Shown: positions 40,748 through 48,301 of the stretch, piece by piece
Numbering within the stretch: the stretch's first letter is position 1
Layout: each line of letters starts with the position of its first letter
DNA from: Peptoniphilaceae bacterium
Lineage (GTDB): Bacteria > Bacillota > Clostridia > Tissierellales > Peptoniphilaceae
DNA length: 48,301 nt
Assembly (NCBI GenBank): GCA_028723425.1
Contig: JAQYEZ010000064.1
Coordinates: 1-48,301, forward strand
Reading direction: 5' to 3'
Position numbers and translations under genes: made by a program
Notes under the pieces: model-generated
Database searches by the model: none
What the model was told of the DNA's origin: nothing
The model's input: only the letters and a program-made list of their open reading frames with translations

Positions 40748-43700
40748 ATGGATTATAATTTCACTCATTTACACTTACATACAGAATATTCGCTCTTGGA
40801 TGGTTTTTGCCAAATTGACCGCTTGTTAGATAAGTGCCAAGACTTAAATATGAACTCTGTTGCTATAACAGACCATGGATGTATGTATGGAGTTATTGAA
40901 TTTTACAAAAAATGTAAAGAAAGAAATATAAAACCAATAATAGGATGTGAAGTTTACATAACAGATAAGGACTACAGAAAAAAAGACCAAACCAACAGGC
41001 GTTACTATCATCTTATACTCTTAGCAGAAAATAATACAGGTTATAAAAATCTATTAAAAATAGTATCAGAAGGCTTTGTATCTGGTTTTTACTATAAGCC
41101 AAGGGTAGACCTTAATTTAATAAATAAATATAAAGAAGGAATTATATGTCTATCAGCTTGTTTAAATGGAGAAATTAACCAAAGAATTTTAGAAGGTGAT
41201 TTAAAAGCGGCAGATCTTTCTTGCAAGAAATACCTAGATATATTTGGTAAAGATAACTTTTTTTTGGAAATTCAAGATCACGGCCTAGCCGAACAAAAAA
41301 AGGTTAATCATGAGCTTTTGAAGCTTCACAGAAAATATGGAGTAGAGATGGTTGCAACCAATGATGTCCATTATATAGAAAAAAAAGATTCTTTCTACCA
41401 AGATGTACTTTTATGTATACAGACAGGCTCTTTGGTTAAGGATACAGACAGGATGAAAATGCCAAATTCAGAGTTTTACTTAAAGCCAGCAGAGATGATG
41501 AAAGAAATTTTTAAAGATTATGAGAGAGCATATGAAAATACAATAAAAATCGCTCAAAGATGTGAGGTAGAAATCAAATTTCATCAGCCCCACCTTCCAT
41601 ATTTTTCAAAAACGCCTAGTTCTATGACCAATACTGAGTATTTAAAGTATTTAGTAGATAGGGGACTTTTGGAAAAATACGGAGAAATTACTGACAAAAT
41701 CAGACAAAGAGCTGATATGGAAATATCTGTAATAGAGGATATGGGCTATGTAGATTATTTTCTTATAGTTTGGGATTTTGTAAAATATGCCAAAGATCAT
41801 GAAATTGCAGTAGGGCCAGGCAGAGGTTCTGCAGCAGGTTCCATAATTTCATATGCACTTGATATAACAAAAATTGATCCATTAAAATATGATTTGCTTT
41901 TTGAAAGATTTTTAAATCCAGAAAGAGTCTCTATGCCTGATATAGATATTGATTTTTGCTATGAAAAAAGGGATAAGGTAGTAGAATATGTAACTGAACT
42001 TTATGGTAGGGATCACGTTTCACAAATAATAACCTTTGGTAGAATGCAGGCAAGAAATGCCATAAGGGATGTGGGCAGGGTTTTGGATATTTCCTACAAT
42101 AAGGTAGATAAAATTGCAAAACTTATACCCCAAACTATTGGGATGACTATAGATTTAGCCTTACAAACAACCGAAAAACTTTCTTATGAATATACTAATG
42201 ATGCTGAAACTAAAAGGATAATTGATACAGCAAGAGCCATAGAATCTTTGCCAAGACATACATCAATCCATGCTGCGGGCATTGTAATTAGTAAGAATAT
42301 TTTAACTGATATAGTTCCCTTGGCACTTTCAAATGACCAAGTTGTTACTCAATTTAATATGACCGAAATTGAAGAACTTGGTTTATTAAAAATGGATTTT
42401 TTGGGACTTAGAAATCTTACGGTAATACAAGAAACTATAAAGGATGTCAAAAAAAATAGAAATATAGCCATAGATATTTCAAGTATAGATGAAAATGACC
42501 CAAATATTATCAATCAATTTAACAAGGCGAATACTATAGGAATTTTTCAATTTGAGTCTGCTGGAATGAGAGCCTTTTTAAAGAATTTAAAACCAACTAG
42601 GTTTGATGATTTGATAGCGGCAAACTCCTTGTTTAGACCAGGTCCTATGGATGAAATACCAAGATATATTGAAAATAAGAACAATCCAAGCCATGTTACT
42701 TATATAGATAAAGCATTAAAGCCAATACTTTCTGTTACCTATGGAATAATAGTTTACCAAGAACAAGTTATGCAGATAGTTCAACAACTTGCGGGATTTT
42801 CTCTAGGAGAAGCAGATAATTTAAGACGAGCTATGTCAAAGAAAAAAATGGCTGTTATGGAAGAAAATAGGGAAATTTTTGTACATGGTAAGATAGATGA
42901 AAATGGCAAAGTTTTGATACCAGGCTGTGTTAGAAATGGCATTTCAGAAAAAAATGCAAACAAGATATATGATGAAATGATTTCCTTTGCAAAATATGCC
43001 TTTAACAAATCACACTCAGCTGCTTATTCTTTAGTTGCAGTTCAAACCGCTTACCTTAAATACTATTTTAAAGAAGAATATATGGCAAATCTTATTTCAT
43101 CAGTTATGGGTAACAATTCCAAAGTTTACCTTTATATAAACGAGTCAAAAAGGCTAGGCATTGAAGTTTTACCTCCTGATATCAATCAATCTTATCAAAG
43201 ATTTACTACTTCAGATAAGAAGATAAGATTTGGTCTTTCTGCTATTAAAAATGTAGGAATAAATTTTGTAGATGCTATAATAGAAGCTAGAAAAAAAGGA
43301 AATTTCGTTAATTTTAAGGATTTTTTGGAAAGAGTTGAGCGAGTATCTCAAAATGCTATGAATAAAAAAGCTCTAGAATCATTGATAAAGGCGGGAAGTT
43401 TTGACTCAATGGGCTATAAAAGATCTGCTTTACTAGCAGTGTTCGAAAAAGCCCTAAACTTTATACATGAAAATGCAAAAATTAATGTCCAAGGGCAAAT
43501 AAATCTGCTTGATTTTGCACAAGAAGGATCAGATTTAACAAGTGATATTCATCTACCTGATATAAATGAATTTCCAAAAAAAGTAAAACTTAGCTTGGAG
43601 AAGGAAGTCTTGGGTTTTTATATATCAGATCATCCTCTTAGTTCTATAAAAGATAGACTTTATGATATGGTTACTTTTACAACAGAATATCAAACAGAAG

Positions 43701-44194
43701 AACTTGTAAATTTGGATATTTATGATAAGAAAGAAGTTACTATGGCAGGAATTATTACAGATAAGTCTGAAACTATGACCAAAGCGTCGACAATGATGGC
43801 TTTTTGTAATCTAGAAGATCTCTATGGAACTATAGATTTGGTAATTTTTCCTGATACTTATAAAAGATACAGAGACCTAGTTGAAAATGATAGGGTAGTT
43901 AAAGTCAAAGGTCGCCTTCAATCGGCAGATGATCAGTTAAAACTTATAGTTTCTGAGATAATAGATATAGAAAATATAAATTTCTCTACTCTATTTATAA
44001 AGATGGCCTATATAAGGTATAATATAATCAGAAATATTTTAAGTACTTATCACGGAGATACGCCAGTTGTGATATACTTTAGTGATAAGGATAAAAGTGT
44101 AAAGCTTGATAAAAAATTGTGGGTTAATACGAACTCCAATCTTATTTATAAGCTAAAAGAAATATTAGGAAAAGATAATGTTATTTTAAATTAA
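40748..44194 (+). CDS. dnaE: DNA polymerase III alpha subunit DnaE
   Basis: A 1148-residue family C polymerase. The N-terminal PHP domain begins HLHTEYSLLDG. The palm includes GPGRGSAAGS and PDIDIDFCYEKRD with catalytic aspartates. FRPGPMDEIPRYI, the thumb/fingers QEQVMQIVQQLAGF and a C-terminal OB domain (about 985-1060) follow. It lacks a 3'-5' exonuclease, so it is DnaE, not PolC; a PolC gene would be elsewhere. Confidence 0.96.
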   Translation: MDYNFTHLHLHTEYSLLDGFCQIDRLLDKCQDLNMNSVAITDHGCMYGVIEFYKKCKERNIKPIIGCEVYITDKDYRKKDQTNRRYYHLILLAENNTGYKNLLKIVSEGFVSGFYYKPRVDLNLINKYKEGIICLSACLNGEINQRILEGDLKAADLSCKKYLDIFGKDNFFLEIQDHGLAEQKKVNHELLKLHRKYGVEMVATNDVHYIEKKDSFYQDVLLCIQTGSLVKDTDRMKMPNSEFYLKPAEMMKEIFKDYERAYENTIKIAQRCEVEIKFHQPHLPYFSKTPSSMTNTEYLKYLVDRGLLEKYGEITDKIRQRADMEISVIEDMGYVDYFLIVWDFVKYAKDHEIAVGPGRGSAAGSIISYALDITKIDPLKYDLLFERFLNPERVSMPDIDIDFCYEKRDKVVEYVTELYGRDHVSQIITFGRMQARNAIRDVGRVLDISYNKVDKIAKLIPQTIGMTIDLALQTTEKLSYEYTNDAETKRIIDTARAIESLPRHTSIHAAGIVISKNILTDIVPLALSNDQVVTQFNMTEIEELGLLKMDFLGLRNLTVIQETIKDVKKNRNIAIDISSIDENDPNIINQFNKANTIGIFQFESAGMRAFLKNLKPTRFDDLIAANSLFRPGPMDEIPRYIENKNNPSHVTYIDKALKPILSVTYGIIVYQEQVMQIVQQLAGFSLGEADNLRRAMSKKKMAVMEENREIFVHGKIDENGKVLIPGCVRNGISEKNANKIYDEMISFAKYAFNKSHSAAYSLVAVQTAYLKYYFKEEYMANLISSVMGNNSKVYLYINESKRLGIEVLPPDINQSYQRFTTSDKKIRFGLSAIKNVGINFVDAIIEARKKGNFVNFKDFLERVERVSQNAMNKKALESLIKAGSFDSMGYKRSALLAVFEKALNFIHENAKINVQGQINLLDFAQEGSDLTSDIHLPDINEFPKKVKLSLEKEVLGFYISDHPLSSIKDRLYDMVTFTTEYQTEELVNLDIYDKKEVTMAGIITDKSETMTKASTMMAFCNLEDLYGTIDLVIFPDTYKRYRDLVENDRVVKVKGRLQSADDQLKLIVSEIIDIENINFSTLFIKMAYIRYNIIRNILSTYHGDTPVVIYFSDKDKSVKLDKKLWVNTNSNLIYKLKEILGKDNVILN

Positions 44195-44203
44195 GGAGTG
44201 AGA

Positions 44204-45163
44204 ATGAAAACAATAGGAATACTTACTAGTGGAGGGGACGCCCCAGGCATGAACTCAGCTATAAGAGCTGCTGTAAGAACTGCCTTAAACAATGGAATGA
44301 GAATTAAGGGTATAAGAAATGGATATGATGGACTTATGAAGGGAGATATTTATGAAATGAATATTTCATCTGTAGCCGATATTATCCATAAAGGCGGTAC
44401 TATTTTGGGTACTGCAAGAAGCCTTGATTTTAAAACTAGAGATGGTCAAGAAAGAGGATCGCAAATTCTTAGAGACTACGGCATAGAAGGCCTTATAGTT
44501 ATAGGTGGAGATGGTTCTTTTAAAGGGGCTAAGGCTCTATCAGATTTAGGCATATCTACAATAGGTATACCAGGAACAATAGATAATGATATGGCTTACA
44601 CTGATTTTACTATAGGATTTTTTACAGCTATAGAAACTGTAATTGATGCTATTGGTAAACTAAGGGATACATCATCATCCCATGGTAGAGCAGTAGTCAT
44701 AGAAGTAATGGGTAGACATTGTGGAGATATTGCACTTTATTCTGGTCTTGCAGGAGGTGCAGAATCAATTATAGTTCCAGAACATCAATTCTCTATAGAT
44801 GAAATTGTAGAAAAAGTAGCTCATGGTAGAAAACGTGGTAAACTACATCACTTGATTGCCTTAGCAGAAGGTGTAGGAAACCCATACAATATAGCTAAAG
44901 AGGTAGAAGAAAGAACTGGAGTTGAAACAAAGGTTACTATTTTGGGCCATGTGCAAAGAGGAGGATCTCCTTCTGCTACAGATAGACTTTTAGGTTCTAT
45001 AATGGGAGCAAATGCTGTTGAATTATTAAAGGAAAATAAGACAGATATTGCTCTTGGTTATAAAAATGGACAAATAATTCAAGTTTCACTAGAAGAGGCT
45101 GTTAATGCTCAAAGAGCATTTAAGGAAGATCTTTACGAATTAGCTAATAAACTATCAAAATAA
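44204..45163 (+). CDS. pfkA: ATP-dependent 6-phosphofructokinase
   Basis: The 319-residue glycolytic enzyme has LTSGGDAPGMNSAI, GGDGSFKGA, the catalytic PGTIDND, MGRHCGDIA and GHVQRGGSPSATDR. An upstream GTG (44198) overlaps the AAGGAG ribosome site, so ATG 44204 is the start. It is coupled with pyk, the usual pfkA-pyk glycolytic pair. Confidence 0.97.
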   Translation: MKTIGILTSGGDAPGMNSAIRAAVRTALNNGMRIKGIRNGYDGLMKGDIYEMNISSVADIIHKGGTILGTARSLDFKTRDGQERGSQILRDYGIEGLIVIGGDGSFKGAKALSDLGISTIGIPGTIDNDMAYTDFTIGFFTAIETVIDAIGKLRDTSSSHGRAVVIEVMGRHCGDIALYSGLAGGAESIIVPEHQFSIDEIVEKVAHGRKRGKLHHLIALAEGVGNPYNIAKEVEERTGVETKVTILGHVQRGGSPSATDRLLGSIMGANAVELLKENKTDIALGYKNGQIIQVSLEEAVNAQRAFKEDLYELANKLSK

Positions 45164-45173
45164 TGGAGGTAAT

Positions 45174-46952
45174 ATGACTATAAAAGCTGAGATTTTTAAA
45201 AAGACTAAGATTGTTTGTACTATAGGTCCCTCATCTGAAAGCCCAGAGGTCTTGGAACAATTAATCAAAGAAGGAATGAATGTAGCTAGATTGAATTTTT
45301 CTCATGGTAGTCACGAAGAACACTTAGAAAAAATCAAAGCTATCAAAAAAATCAGAAGAAAACTTAATGTCCCTGTTGGAATTATGCTAGATACTAAGGG
45401 ACCAGAGATAAGAATAGGTAGTTTTAAAGAAAAAGAAATTTTTCTAAAACCAGATGATATATTTACTTTAACTACAAGAGATATCATAGGAGATTCTTCT
45501 ATAGTTTCAGTTTCCTACCAAGGTCTTCCGAAAGATGTAAGTGAGGGATCAATTATTTCCATAGACGATGGTCTTATTCAGCTTGAAGTAAAAGAAATTA
45601 TAAATGGAACAGATATACTATGTAGGGTTCAAAATAACGGAGTTCTTTCCGATCATAAGGGAGTAAATTTACCAGGCTCAAAGACAAATTTACCATCACT
45701 AACATCAAAAGATGTTGATGATATAAAGTTTGGTATAGAAAATGGTATAGATATGATTGCTGCATCTTTTGTTAGAAAAAAAGAAGATGTATATGATATC
45801 AGGAAAGTTCTAGAAAATCATGGTGGAGAAAATATAAAGATTATTTCAAAAATTGAATCCCAAGAAGGTGTGGATAATCTTGATGAAATTATTGAAGCCT
45901 CTGATGGAATAATGGTAGCCCGCGGAGATTTGGGTGTAGAAATAAAAACAGAACTTATACCCCTAGTTCAAAAGGAAATTATCAGAAAAACAAATCAAGC
46001 AGGAAAACCAGTAATAACTGCAACTCAAATGCTTGATTCTATGCAAAGAAATCCAAGGCCAACCAGAGCTGAAACAACCGATGTTGCCAATGCTATTATT
46101 GATGGAACTGACTGTGTAATGCTTTCTGGTGAAACAGCTGCAGGAAAATATCCAATTGAAGCTGTAAGAACCATGAGAAATATTTGTATTACTACAGAGC
46201 TTTCTGATGATTTTGAGGAAAATATCTATAAAACAAAGATTGAAAGCCAATCAAGTACAACAAATGCTATTTCAAGATCAACTTGTGCTATAGCATCAGA
46301 GCTAAAGGCTAAGGCAATAATAAGTTGTACATCTTCAGGCAATACTTCTAAAGCAATTTCTAAATTTAGACCAAGAACAGCTATTGTTGCTTGTACTACT
46401 AGTGATGAAGTTGCAAGAAGCCTATCATTGGTATGGGGTGTTTATCCAATAGTTATTCAACAAGCCCATGAAACAGATGAGCTTATCGAAAGAGCCATAG
46501 TTGCAGCTTTGGAAGAAGGCTATGTAGAAGAAGGAGATATAACTGTAGTAACAGCTGGAATTCCTCTTGGAGTATCAGGATCATCAAACTTAATAAAGGT
46601 TCATGTAATTGGAGACATCTTAACTTCAGGAACAGGTATAGGCACCAAATCTGTATCTGGTAAAGTTGTCAAAGGATCAACCAAAAAAGAACTAGAAGGA
46701 AAATTTGAAGATGGAGATATCATAGTAGCCAAATTTACTGATTCAGATCTTACAGAATATATAGAAAAAGCATCTGCTATTATTTGCGAACATGGCGGCC
46801 TGACTAGTCATACAGCTATAGTTGCAATTCATTATGGTATACCTGCAGTAATAGGAGTTCCAAATATAGATACAACCTTTAATGATGGGGATATTGTAAC
46901 TGTAGATCCACTAGGAGGAATTATCTACAAGGGAGAAACAAAAGTATTATAG
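45174..46952 (+). CDS. pyk: pyruvate kinase with C-terminal PEP-utilising domain
   Basis: A 592-residue enzyme making pyruvate and ATP from PEP. The barrel has KIVCTIGPSS, LNFSHGSHEEH, MLDTKGPEI, ISKIESQEG and MVARGDLGVE. The allosteric domain follows. An extra domain from about 485 carries the mobile-His motif EHGGLTSHTAIVA of PEP synthases, as in Bacillus pyruvate kinases. TGGAGGT precedes the ATG. Confidence 0.97.
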   Translation: MTIKAEIFKKTKIVCTIGPSSESPEVLEQLIKEGMNVARLNFSHGSHEEHLEKIKAIKKIRRKLNVPVGIMLDTKGPEIRIGSFKEKEIFLKPDDIFTLTTRDIIGDSSIVSVSYQGLPKDVSEGSIISIDDGLIQLEVKEIINGTDILCRVQNNGVLSDHKGVNLPGSKTNLPSLTSKDVDDIKFGIENGIDMIAASFVRKKEDVYDIRKVLENHGGENIKIISKIESQEGVDNLDEIIEASDGIMVARGDLGVEIKTELIPLVQKEIIRKTNQAGKPVITATQMLDSMQRNPRPTRAETTDVANAIIDGTDCVMLSGETAAGKYPIEAVRTMRNICITTELSDDFEENIYKTKIESQSSTTNAISRSTCAIASELKAKAIISCTSSGNTSKAISKFRPRTAIVACTTSDEVARSLSLVWGVYPIVIQQAHETDELIERAIVAALEEGYVEEGDITVVTAGIPLGVSGSSNLIKVHVIGDILTSGTGIGTKSVSGKVVKGSTKKELEGKFEDGDIIVAKFTDSDLTEYIEKASAIICEHGGLTSHTAIVAIHYGIPAVIGVPNIDTTFNDGDIVTVDPLGGIIYKGETKVL

Positions 46953-46953
46953 A

Positions 46954-48204
46954 ATGAAATTAGAAAATATCAAAATAGTTGATATTCTACAAGATGGTAG
47001 GGGAGTAGGAAGAGCTGAAAACAAGATTGTTTTTGTTGAAAAAGCAATCTATGGTGAAGTTCTCGATTGTATAGTTACAGAAGAAAAGAAAAACTATCTT
47101 GAAGCAAAAAAACTACAAACAAAAAAACAAAGCCCCTATTACCAACAACCCCCATGTCCATACTTTAATGAATGTGGGGGTTGTTCTATTATGAACCTAG
47201 ACTATCAAACTCAATTAAACTTAAAGAAAAAACTAATAGAATCATCAATATATAAAGCATTAAAAATTAATATAAAAGATTTAGAGATAATACCATCAAA
47301 AAATTTAAGATATAGAAACAAAATAAGGCTTAAAGTTTCCGAGGATGGAGATTTATCCTATAACAAAAAATACTCAAATGAATTAGTAAAAATAACAGAT
47401 TGCCTATTGGTAAGAGAAGAAATATCAAAAGAACTTTTAAAAATCCAAGAAAAAATAAAAGAAATATATAAAAAATATGGAACTTGCATTGTGGAAGTAA
47501 CCCTTAGGACAGATACCGAAAATATACTAGTAAACCTTGCAATAAAAGAAGATAATTGGCAAATAAAAGAATTCATAAAAGATATTTTCAAAGATACAGG
47601 ATATTCTGTCAACATTATGGGAAAAATTACAGAAAACCTACTAGGCAAAAAAAGCCTAACTTACAAGATCCTAGGGAAAAAAATAAAAATTTCAGCTAAT
47701 GACTTTTATCAAGTAAATGATTACCAAATAGAAAATCTTTATAATTTGGCTAAAAAATTTTTGGGGCAAGGAAAAAGAATACTGGACCTTTACTGTGGAT
47801 CAGCAACTAGTTCCATAGCTATAAATGGAGATAATATAGTAGGAGTTGAAATAAACAAAAATGCTATCAAAGATGCTAAAATAAACGCCCAAGAAAACAA
47901 GTTAAAATCTTATAAATTCATATCCAAAGATGCAAAATTTATTACATCAAACTTTATAAAAAGTGAAAAAATAGATGCCATAGTTGTAGACCCACCAAGA
48001 GCAGGTCTTAATAAAAATCTAATCAAACAAATTTCAAACACCAGAATAAAAGAAGTAGTCTATATTTCATGTGACCCACAAACTTTAGCACGAGATATAA
48101 ATAGATTTTCTAATCAAGGGTACAAGCTAGAAAAAATAAAGGCTTTAGACATGTTCCCACAGACAATGCATGTGGAGAGTGTAGTATTGATGTCAAGAAA
48201 ATAA
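46954..48204 (+). CDS. rlmD: 23S rRNA m5U methyltransferase (RlmD/TrmA family)
   Basis: A 416-residue RumA-type enzyme: TRAM-like N-terminal domain (GRGVGRAENKIVFVE), a 4Fe-4S site C-x6-C-x2-C in CPYFNECGGC plus a later Cys, SAM motif LDLYCGSATSS, DPPRAGLNK and the catalytic VYISCDPQTLARD. Firmicute members methylate U747, U1939 or both, so RlmC or RlmCD are possible. It starts one base after the pyk stop and ends the operon. Confidence 0.9.
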   Translation: MKLENIKIVDILQDGRGVGRAENKIVFVEKAIYGEVLDCIVTEEKKNYLEAKKLQTKKQSPYYQQPPCPYFNECGGCSIMNLDYQTQLNLKKKLIESSIYKALKINIKDLEIIPSKNLRYRNKIRLKVSEDGDLSYNKKYSNELVKITDCLLVREEISKELLKIQEKIKEIYKKYGTCIVEVTLRTDTENILVNLAIKEDNWQIKEFIKDIFKDTGYSVNIMGKITENLLGKKSLTYKILGKKIKISANDFYQVNDYQIENLYNLAKKFLGQGKRILDLYCGSATSSIAINGDNIVGVEINKNAIKDAKINAQENKLKSYKFISKDAKFITSNFIKSEKIDAIVVDPPRAGLNKNLIKQISNTRIKEVVYISCDPQTLARDINRFSNQGYKLEKIKALDMFPQTMHVESVVLMSRK

Positions 48205-48232
48205 GATAAGAGGCTATAAAACTGTTGAAATC

Positions 48233-48277
48233 AATGGCTTTTAGGATTTTAGAAGAAATCTTAAAAGCCATTTTTTT
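48233..48277 (+). terminator. terminator after rlmD
   Basis: AATGGCTTTTAGGATTT (48233-48249) pairs with AAATCTTAAAAGCCATT with one mismatch, followed by seven T. It closes the operon at the right end of the window; the remaining bases to 48301 hold nothing identifiable. Confidence 0.9.
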
Positions 48278-48301
48278 ATTTGAAAAACGCCTTGTGGGAA
48301 C

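Noticed and set aside
1-48301. rRNA, tRNA, CRISPR arrays or intact insertion sequences
   Set aside because: I looked for cloverleaf-like segments, direct-repeat/spacer ladders and transposase frames and saw none that hold up; a dedicated scan could still find a short RNA gene.

Overview
The window is 48.3 kb of very AT-rich, gene-dense DNA with short intergenic gaps, TTG/GTG starts and strong AAGGAGG ribosome-binding sites. Gene content and order (pyrH-frr, ackA-rpmF-plsX-acpP-rnc-smc, def-fmt-rsmB-rlmN-stp-prkC-rsgA-rpe, murB-rapZ-whiA-dnaE-pfkA-pyk) point to a low-GC anaerobic Firmicute. The Peptoniphilaceae (Anaerococcus, Peptoniphilus or Finegoldia type) fit best. That placement is inference from gene content, not from a search.

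Positions 1-7720 are an accessory island. Its left end is a graveyard: a broken copy of the 3' end of a bcp-type peroxiredoxin gene, a decayed serine recombinase and a decayed phage-endolysin-like C-terminus. Next comes a natural-product locus. It holds a PadR regulator, a DUF2812 membrane protein, a 68-residue peptide with nine cysteines exactly five residues apart, a second 38-residue peptide with three cysteines at the same spacing (too short for most gene callers), a frameshifted ABC exporter, a PLDc_N-type small membrane protein, a second ABC transporter (ATPase and permease) and a radical SAM/SPASM enzyme. I read it as a RiPP system in which the radical SAM protein cross-links the Cys-x4 repeat peptides. 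The intact bcp gene (7726-8169) shares 235 ungapped bases with the broken copy at 255-489, so the island appears to sit between direct repeats of the bcp 3' end.

Positions 7726-10310 form a minus-strand operon: fetA/fetB-type ABC exporter, glycerophosphodiester phosphodiesterase and bcp. It faces a MarR-wrbA-like pair whose promoter is overlaid by a perfect 20-bp palindrome and whose transcript looks leaderless.

Positions 11743-17405 hold pyrH-frr running directly into a type IV pilus or pseudopilus cluster: pilC, pilA, pilD and four minor-pilin-like genes, with no assembly ATPase in the window.

Positions 17558-33623 are housekeeping genes: acetate kinase, L32, phospholipid and acyl-carrier genes, RNase III, SMC, then formyl-methionine processing, RNA methylation, PP2C/PASTA-kinase signalling, ribosome GTPase and ribulose-phosphate epimerase. 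Positions 33901-36875 hold a purine unit: a guanine-class riboswitch-like leader, an NCS2 purine permease and guanine deaminase. After L28 on the minus strand, 37342-48204 carries murB, rapZ, a tyrosine phosphatase in the place usually held by yvcK, whiA, dnaE, pfkA, pyk and rlmD, closed by a strong terminator. I saw no rRNA, tRNA, CRISPR array or intact insertion sequence.
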